DNA of 5,577 bases, taken from NCBI GenBank assembly GCA_003662535.1, contig QMYG01000046.1, positions 1 to 5,577 of the forward strand, written 5' to 3'. A program made the translations under genes and the position numbers. Below, piece after piece: positions 1 through 3,578 of the stretch (positions within the stretch are counted from its first letter, which is position 1; each line of letters starts with the position of its first letter). Below the pieces are notes generated by a model, which saw nothing but the letters and a program-made list of their open reading frames with translations, made no database searches and was not told the origin of the DNA. Source of the DNA: Candidatus Bathyarchaeota archaeon (GTDB taxonomy: Archaea; Thermoproteota; Bathyarchaeia; EX4484-135; B24-G1).

Positions 1-124
1 CGAAGGAAAACGCATAGAAGAGCTGGAGAACAGGCTCTCAGAGGCTAAGCGAGGCCTAGAGCAGGTATTGGCTAAGATTAGGGAGCTAGAAAGCACACTG
101 CAAAGCATAGTTGAAAAACTTTGA
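1..124 (+). CDS. C-terminal end of a coiled-coil protein (partial, 5' end outside window)
   Basis: An open frame enters from the left edge (first full codon at base 2) and stops at TGA 122-124, giving 40 residues. The segment is almost entirely charged and helical, with Leu, Ile and Val at heptad-like positions (IEELENRL, LEQVLAKI, LESTLQSIVEKL), as in the last turns of a long coiled coil. No catalytic or binding motif is visible, so no function is assigned. It could be the tail of an SMC-like, prefoldin-like or structural coiled-coil protein. A T-rich stretch follows the stop (about 138-146) and could end transcription. The next gene on this strand has its own TATA-like element, so the two are probably separate units. 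The coding call rests on the clean heptad pattern and open frame; confidence is moderate because only 124 bases are present. Confidence 0.6.
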   Translation, partial: EGKRIEELENRLSEAKRGLEQVLAKIRELESTLQSIVEKL

Positions 125-197
125 CGGTCAGCCTCCAATTTCTTTCCGCATGTAAAGATGAATTTTTGCTTGTCGTGTGGACGCAGAATTTGGAGCC

Positions 198-206
198 TTT
201 TTATGG
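198..206 (+). promoter_or_regulatory. Candidate TATA box for the flavin reductase-like gene
   Basis: TTTTTATGG lies about 60 bp before the preferred TTG start at 263. Archaeal transcription normally begins some 25-30 bp after the TATA box, which would place the start near 225-230 and leave a leader of about 35 nt carrying the GAGGGGTGG Shine-Dalgarno. The match to the TTTAWATA consensus is only partial. If correct, it rules out ATG 158 and ATG 203 as translation starts. Confidence 0.35.
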
Positions 207-247
207 AAACTGTTATTATTCAGGCTGGTTACTTAGTTTTGTCTCCC

Positions 248-256
248 GAGGGGTGG
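248..256 (+). promoter_or_regulatory. Ribosome binding site deciding the TTG start at 263
   Basis: GAGGGGTGG is close to the archaeal GGAGGTG Shine-Dalgarno and sits 6 nt before TTG 263. It is the strongest purine-rich element ahead of any candidate start of this gene. The GGAG at 192-195, 7 nt before ATG 203, is the main competitor. Confidence 0.55.
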
Positions 257-262
257 TTTGGG

Positions 263-808
263 TTGGCGAAGGTTGATGTATTGAAGGCTTTCAGCAGGCT
301 TTTACACCCAAAGCCGGTCCTGCTCGTTACCTCTGTGGATGGCGAGGGGAGGCCAAACATCATCACTGTTGCTTGGGCGACCCCGGCGTCTGTAGACCCG
401 CCTGTCGTTGCCATCTGCGTGAAGAAGGACAGGTACTCGCATAAGCTCATATCTGAGACTGGAGAGTTCGTCATAAACATCCCGACTAGGGGGCTTGTTG
501 ATAAGGCTATGTATTGTGGGACTGTCAGTGGGGCGGACGTAGACAAGTTTAGGGAGACGGGCTTAACAGCTGCTCCAGCTAGGGCTGTTAGGCCTCCAAT
601 CATCGAGGAGTGCGTAGCCCACATTGAGTGTAGGGTTGAGAAGAGCGTAGACGCTGGGAGCCACACGATATTCCTCGGTAGGGTTTTAGCCGCCTACGCC
701 GATGAGGAGAGATTCCAGAACAGGATGTGGCTCGTCCCAGAAGCCGACCTAGTATTACACATGGGTGGGAGAAGCTACGCAACCCTAGCAGAGAAGTTCA
801 CGCTCTAG
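263..808 (+). CDS. Flavin reductase-like (FMN-binding split-barrel) family protein
   Basis: This resembles the flavin reductase-like domain family (COG1853 type), small cytosolic FMN-binding split-barrel proteins that reduce flavin with NAD(P)H or bind FMN for a partner oxidoreductase. With the start used here it is 181 residues, normal for a single-domain member. Family signatures are HPKPVLLVTSVDGEGRPNI (15-33), a TPASVDPPVVAI strand (40-51), the flavin-contacting DRYSHKLISETGEFVINIP (56-74), and GTVSGADVDKF (86-96). The exact substrate cannot be read from sequence. The start is the main uncertainty. TTG 263 has a good Shine-Dalgarno (GAGGGGTGG, 248-256, 6-nt gap) and gives the family-typical N terminus. 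In-frame ATG 203 has GGAG 7 nt upstream and gives 201 residues. ATG 158 has no Shine-Dalgarno. The extra N-terminal residues look unlike the family, and a TATA-like box overlaps ATG 203. The 3' end overlaps the convergent DUF72 gene by 4 bp. Confidence 0.87.
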   Translation: MAKVDVLKAFSRLLHPKPVLLVTSVDGEGRPNIITVAWATPASVDPPVVAICVKKDRYSHKLISETGEFVINIPTRGLVDKAMYCGTVSGADVDKFRETGLTAAPARAVRPPIIEECVAHIECRVEKSVDAGSHTIFLGRVLAAYADEERFQNRMWLVPEADLVLHMGGRSYATLAEKFTL

Positions 809-1578
809 CCCTGCTGGAATCCGTGTTCGCCGGCGAGCTGGATGAAGCGCTTAGCGTCGTCAGCCATCGCAGTGTTGTTAAATAGCACGTAGACTTCGCT
901 GACCCCAGCCGACTCCAACTCCGAAACCCTTTCGACGAGCCTTTTCAGGTCTTCGTCTGTGTATTTGTATCTGTAGTCGTATTCTCTTGGGTTCAGGCCG
1001 TGAAGCCTCGTGTAGGCTGTGTCTCCGACGACTATTGGTTCACGGCGCAGAACATCCACTACTGGTATCAGCTCTAGCTTCTCGCAGAGCTTTTTTATGG
1101 CTTCTGGGTTCTCGTGCCACGTCCCCCTAGGCTCCCAAGCGATTTTTAGGCCATCACGCTCTATCCGTGTGAGGAAATCCTGCATGTTCTCCAAGTTTTC
1201 ACTGCTGTAGCCGAAGGACGGAGGGCATTGGATGACGCATATCTTTGACTGGAGGGCCCTGCAGATTTCCAGCGTCCTTTCCCAGGCCTCGAAGTTCTCC
1301 TCTGTCGGTCTTAGGAAGCCGTATTTGTCCCTCTTATCTGGGTCTACCTTCAGCTTCGCCCTGCGCCATGTGGGGCTGCTCGGGGGATGCGTAATCGCCT
1401 GCCAGCACTTCACCACGAACTCGAAGGCTGGTGGTGCCTCGCTCCTCCACTTCTGGGCGGTTTGAAGCCTCGGGAGCTTATAGAAGGTGGACTGAAGCTC
1501 GACTAGGCTGAACTCCCTGTAGTAGGCGGCTCTTCCACCCTTTACGCAGAAGCCGCAACAACCAACCTTCAGCTTCAA
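805..1578 (-). CDS. DUF72 / YecE-family protein
   Basis: A 257-residue protein of the DUF72 (YecE) family, a TIM-barrel-like fold found across bacteria and archaea with no established biochemical role. Family features seen in order are VGCCGF at the N terminus (5-10), VELQSTFYKLP (26-36), FEFVVKCWQAITH (52-64), a CVIQCPPSF strand (114-122), AWEPRGTW with WEPR at 148-151, TAYTRLHG (187-194), and YVLFNNTAMADDA (230-242). Length is normal for the family and no frameshift is visible. The start is TTG at 1578, supported by GGAGG at 1589-1593 with a 10-nt gap; the VGCCGF strand normally lies at the very N terminus, which agrees. It sits 44 bp downstream of the HTH regulator on the same strand, so co-transcription is likely. 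Its stop overlaps the convergent flavin protein gene. A link to flavin chemistry is not shown by the sequence. Confidence 0.92.
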   Translation of the reverse strand: MKLKVGCCGFCVKGGRAAYYREFSLVELQSTFYKLPRLQTAQKWRSEAPPAFEFVVKCWQAITHPPSSPTWRRAKLKVDPDKRDKYGFLRPTEENFEAWERTLEICRALQSKICVIQCPPSFGYSSENLENMQDFLTRIERDGLKIAWEPRGTWHENPEAIKKLCEKLELIPVVDVLRREPIVVGDTAYTRLHGLNPREYDYRYKYTDEDLKRLVERVSELESAGVSEVYVLFNNTAMADDAKRFIQLAGEHGFQQG

Positions 1579-1588
1579 TTTTGGGGCG

Positions 1589-1593
1589 CCTCC
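1589..1593 (-). promoter_or_regulatory. Shine-Dalgarno of the DUF72 gene
   Basis: On the minus strand GGAGG lies 10 nt before the TTG start at 1578. It supports the non-ATG start and a separate ribosome entry for this second gene of the presumed two-gene unit. Confidence 0.55.
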
Positions 1594-1622
1594 AGAAGGA
1601 AGCTAATGGAGAAGCTTTGCGT

Positions 1623-2333
1623 TTAAGCCTCACCCAACGCCTCCCTATACAGCTCCCGGAGGGCCGAAATCAGGTAGTTCACGTCTGGAGCCTTGGAGTA
1701 GGCTAGGGGAACCTTATCCTTCTCAGCCAGCTCTATGGCTAGGCTGTCTGGGTAGGCGCCATGCATAACGACCATCCCGGGCTTGAACATGCTTATGCGA
1801 ACAGCGACCATCGGAGACCTCCCGTGCTTCACGCCAGCAAAGACCAGAACCCTCTCGGTGTTCGAGCCGAAGATTTGGAGCAAGTCCCAGCCTGAGAGGC
1901 TGCCGATAGCCGCATAGCTATCTATGACTGTGTAGCCGTAGACGGGGTAGTTCGTCTTGTGCTTGCAGGCGACAAGCTCTGCCATAAGCCTGTCGCACAC
2001 CTCCACTATGGGGATGGGGGCTGGAAACTCCCTCAGGTCTAGGATTGCATCACTTGGCATGCGTATAATTCTGGATATTTCCTGCATGACGTAGCCGCCA
2101 CGCTCCTCATCAATCGTGAGCAGCGCCATCGTGAAACGCCTAATGAACCTCGTCCCCGGATTTCTTCTCCTCCCGCTCTCATAGTCGCTTATAACGGATG
2201 GTGAAACACCCATCTTCTTTGATAGCAGCATTTGCGGCACGTCGAAGAACTCCCTCCATTTACGCATAGTCGCTCCTGGCCTCTTGGAGAGAACTATTTC
2301 TCCAGCTATCCTTCTGGCGAGCGCATCTTTCAC
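1623..2333 (-). CDS. Archaeal Xre-type HTH transcriptional regulator with C-terminal alpha/beta domain
   Basis: A 236-residue predicted DNA-binding regulator. The N-terminal stretch GEIVLS (11-16) followed by an HTH at about 23-75 fits the Cro/C1 (Xre) fold; the recognition region is GVSPSVISDYESGRRRNPG (42-60). The remaining part (about 85-236) looks like a globular alpha/beta domain with VLVFAGVKHGRSPMVAVRIS (positions in the 160s-180s) and a VVMHGAYPDSLAIELAEKDKVPL segment. The arrangement matches a family of archaeal predicted regulators (COG1709 type, from memory); the ligand is unknown. Translation starts at GTG 2333; no ATG, GTG or TTG lies between it and the upstream in-frame TGA. ATG at residue 23 is less likely because it would remove the GEIVLS segment typical of the family. 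The gene is divergent from pyrF, and a perfect inverted repeat touches its start codon, suggesting autoregulation. DUF72 follows 44 bp downstream. Control of pyrF is only inferred from position. Confidence 0.9.
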   Translation of the reverse strand: MKDALARRIAGEIVLSKRPGATMRKWREFFDVPQMLLSKKMGVSPSVISDYESGRRRNPGTRFIRRFTMALLTIDEERGGYVMQEISRIIRMPSDAILDLREFPAPIPIVEVCDRLMAELVACKHKTNYPVYGYTVIDSYAAIGSLSGWDLLQIFGSNTERVLVFAGVKHGRSPMVAVRISMFKPGMVVMHGAYPDSLAIELAEKDKVPLAYSKAPDVNYLISALRELYREALGEA

Positions 2334-2354
2334 GTCTACTGGGACTGTAGACGT
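2332..2354. promoter_or_regulatory. Perfect 8-bp inverted repeat at the regulator start (operator or RNA hairpin)
   Basis: ACGTCTAC (2332-2339), a 7-bp spacer, and GTAGACGT (2347-2354) form an exact inverted repeat whose left arm covers two bases of the regulator's GTG start. Spacing and symmetry suit a dimeric HTH repressor, so it is a candidate autoregulatory operator. In RNA of the regulator gene the same bases can fold into a hairpin directly before the start codon. The repeat is 84 bp from the pyrF start. Confidence 0.5.
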
Positions 2355-2356
2355 AG

Positions 2357-2366
2357 CTCCTTCACC
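2357..2366 (-). promoter_or_regulatory. Distant Shine-Dalgarno of the regulator gene
   Basis: On the minus strand GGTGAAGGAG ends 23 nt before the GTG start at 2333, too far for normal initiation. The interval consists of 4 nt plus a possible 19-nt hairpin (2334-2352), which if folded would bring the site to a normal distance. It could also be unused. Confidence 0.35.
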
Positions 2367-2391
2367 CTGAGATAATACTTTCTGGAGAAGT

Positions 2392-2402
2392 CATAAAATA
2401 TG
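2392..2402. promoter_or_regulatory. Central TATA-like element between the regulator and pyrF
   Basis: CATAAAATATG is near-symmetrical, so it reads as a TATA-like box on both strands. On the plus strand it predicts a start near 2420-2426 and a leader of about 12-18 nt for pyrF. On the minus strand it predicts a start near 2365-2370, just ahead of the GGTGAAGGAG element of the regulator. A second minus-strand candidate, GTATTATC at 2371-2378, would put the start near 2350. Confidence 0.5.
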
Positions 2403-2437
2403 TTTTCTTCGGATGAAGCTGTGGAGCGCAGAGCGGG

Positions 2438-3208
2438 ATGGCGGGCACGTTCAGCCAACTTTTAAGAAAGTCTACCAACGAGAGGTGTTCACGCATAGTT
2501 CTCGCCTTAGATGTGGTAGGCGGGGCAGGTAGACTTGTTGATAGGTGCATCCGCATCCTAGAGCAGACAGCCCAGCACATCTGCGCAGTGAAGCTCAACA
2601 GGCACGTAGTTCTACCTCTCGGACTGGAGAAAACAGCAACCTTGGTAGACGAAATTCACGGGCTGGGCCTCCCAGCCATAATGGACTGCAAGCTCAACGA
2701 CATAGGGAACACGAACCAAGTAATCGCAAAATACTACTTCGACGCAGGCTTCGACGCACTAACAGCCAACCCCTTCGTCGGATGGGAGGGCGGACTAAAG
2801 CCCGTGTTCGAGCTGGCTAGGAGGCTGGGTCGTGGAGTGCTACTCCTAGTCTACATGAGCCACCCCGGAGCCTCTGAGGGCTACGGCCAAAAAGTCTTAG
2901 ACGAGAGAGGCGGAGGAGCTAAGCCGCAATACCTAGTCTTCGCCGAGAAGGCCCTCAAATGGCGTGCAGATGGGGCGATAGTCGGCGCAACCTACCCAGA
3001 AAAAATAGAGGAAGTCAAGAGGGTTCTGGGCTCTGAAGTTCCCATCTTTTCGCCCGGGGTTGGTGTTCAGGGTGGCCGTGTGGAGCACGCCATAAGGGCT
3101 GGGGCAAGCTACCTCGTCGTTGGGCGCTCCATAATTACGGCTGAAAGCCCGAGAAGCGCCGCTGAGGAGCTAAAAGAGAGGGCGAACAGGGCCCTGAAGG
3201 AGCGGTGA
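2438..3208 (+). CDS. pyrF: Orotidine 5'-phosphate decarboxylase
   Basis: This enzyme converts orotidine 5'-phosphate to UMP, the last step of de novo pyrimidine synthesis, in the cytosol. The 256-residue protein shows the family signatures in order: the first barrel strand IVLALD with Asp25, KLNRH with Lys52, the catalytic DxKxxDI motif as DCKLNDIGNTN (Asp83, Lys85, Asp88), and GVGVQGG (207-213), followed by VGRSI with the phosphate-binding Arg230. The 140-190 region (MSHPGASEGYG ... AIVGATYP) resembles the longer-loop branch of the family, which explains why it exceeds the roughly 210-230 residues usual in many archaea. Start ATG 2438 is preceded by GTGGAG (2421-2426, 11-nt gap) and a TATA-like box at 2393-2400. 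No other pyr gene is visible. It is divergent from the HTH regulator and converges with a ribbon-helix-helix gene 8 bp away. Third-position base use changes near codon 196. Confidence 0.95.
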   Translation: MAGTFSQLLRKSTNERCSRIVLALDVVGGAGRLVDRCIRILEQTAQHICAVKLNRHVVLPLGLEKTATLVDEIHGLGLPAIMDCKLNDIGNTNQVIAKYYFDAGFDALTANPFVGWEGGLKPVFELARRLGRGVLLLVYMSHPGASEGYGQKVLDERGGGAKPQYLVFAEKALKWRADGAIVGATYPEKIEEVKRVLGSEVPIFSPGVGVQGGRVEHAIRAGASYLVVGRSIITAESPRSAAEELKERANRALKER

Positions 3209-3216
3209 ATCCTCTG

Positions 3217-3366
3217 CTACGACTTGTTCGCCCACAGCTCGTTCTTGAGCAGGTCTCTGACAGCAGCCCTTATGGCTGCGCTCCTGCTCGGGTAAATCCC
3301 CATCCTCACCAGCTCGTCTAGGCCCCTGAGGCTCGCATCAGGCAGGAGCACGGTAACCAGCTTCAT
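3217..3366 (-). CDS. Small ribbon-helix-helix (CopG/Arc-type) DNA-binding protein
   Basis: A 49-residue protein with the layout of a stand-alone ribbon-helix-helix domain: a beta strand KLVTVLLP (2-9), helix A from about 10 to 22 (DASLRGLDELVRM), a turn MGIYPSRS (22-29), and helix B (27-44, RSAAIRAAVRDLL). The turn and the SRSAAIRAAVRDLL helix are typical of archaeal members, which dimerise through the strand and bind DNA with it. The start at ATG 3366 puts the strand at the N terminus, as is usual. In-frame TTG 3375 and ATG 3402 add residues rich in Gly, Ser and Cys unlike the family. No Shine-Dalgarno is clear before any of them. The target is unknown. Small single-domain members are often autoregulators or antitoxins, but no toxin gene is adjacent. 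The stop lies 8 bp from the convergent pyrF stop. Confidence 0.85.
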   Translation of the reverse strand: MKLVTVLLPDASLRGLDELVRMGIYPSRSAAIRAAVRDLLKNELWANKS

Positions 3367-3569
3367 GGATGCCAAGCCTGAACACCAGCCCCTACTCTTC
3401 ATAGGGAGGCACTTAGGGGTTATCTACATGCTCTTTGCTAGGTCGGCTCGGAGGGGAGGCTCCACGTATTCTTGGACTAGGGAAAGACTATAGGTAACTA
3501 GGGGGCGCCAAAATATATGTGGATAATTGTGGCATATTCGTCCGTAATATAAGGGGGGAGGTGTGCCTC
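3367..3569. other. Intergenic stretch with repeated ACTAGG units and an AT-rich island
   Basis: About 200 bp separate the ribbon-helix-helix gene start from the end of the lipid synthase gene. It should contain the promoter of the former. Weak minus-strand TATA-like matches are GTAGATAAC (about 3418-3426) and CTATAG (3488-3493). Three ACTAGG-like units lie at 3476, 3487 and 3497, followed by GGCGCC and a strong AT-rich run AAAATATAT (3510-3518). No convincing gene is present. Confidence 0.4.
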
Positions 3570-3578
3570 CTAAGAGGC
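3557..3578 (-). terminator. Overlapping short hairpins at the end of the lipid synthase gene
   Basis: GGAGG-TGTG-CCTCC (3557-3570) and GCCTC-CTAA-GAGGC (3565-3578) are perfect 5-bp stems with 4-nt loops that share bases, so only one can form at a time. The second holds the TAG stop (3570-3572) in its loop. After them the minus strand reads a C run and then TTATATTA. This could assist transcript ending or 3'-end processing, but archaeal terminators mostly need only T runs, and the stems are short. Confidence 0.25.

Noticed and set aside
131..197. Interrupted inverted repeat CTCCAATT / AATTTGGAG before the flavin reductase-like gene
   Set aside because: The arms differ by an extra base and are about 50 bp apart, within chance expectation.
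158..262. N-terminal extension of the flavin reductase-like protein from ATG 158 or ATG 203
   Set aside because: The added residues do not resemble the family N terminus, ATG 158 has no Shine-Dalgarno, and a TATA-like box overlaps ATG 203. TTG 263 has a better-placed site. ATG 203 with GGAG upstream stays possible.
229..666. 145-codon open frame on the minus strand
   Set aside because: It lies wholly opposite the well-supported flavin reductase-like gene and its translation shows no recognisable motif.
2362..2598. 78-codon minus-strand frame across the regulator-pyrF spacer
   Set aside because: It crosses the divergent promoter region and the start of pyrF antisense, with no motif.
3367..3402. 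Longer ribbon-helix-helix protein from ATG 3402 (61 residues)
   Set aside because: The extra 12 residues are Gly/Ser/Cys-rich, while the family places its beta strand at the N terminus, which ATG 3366 gives.
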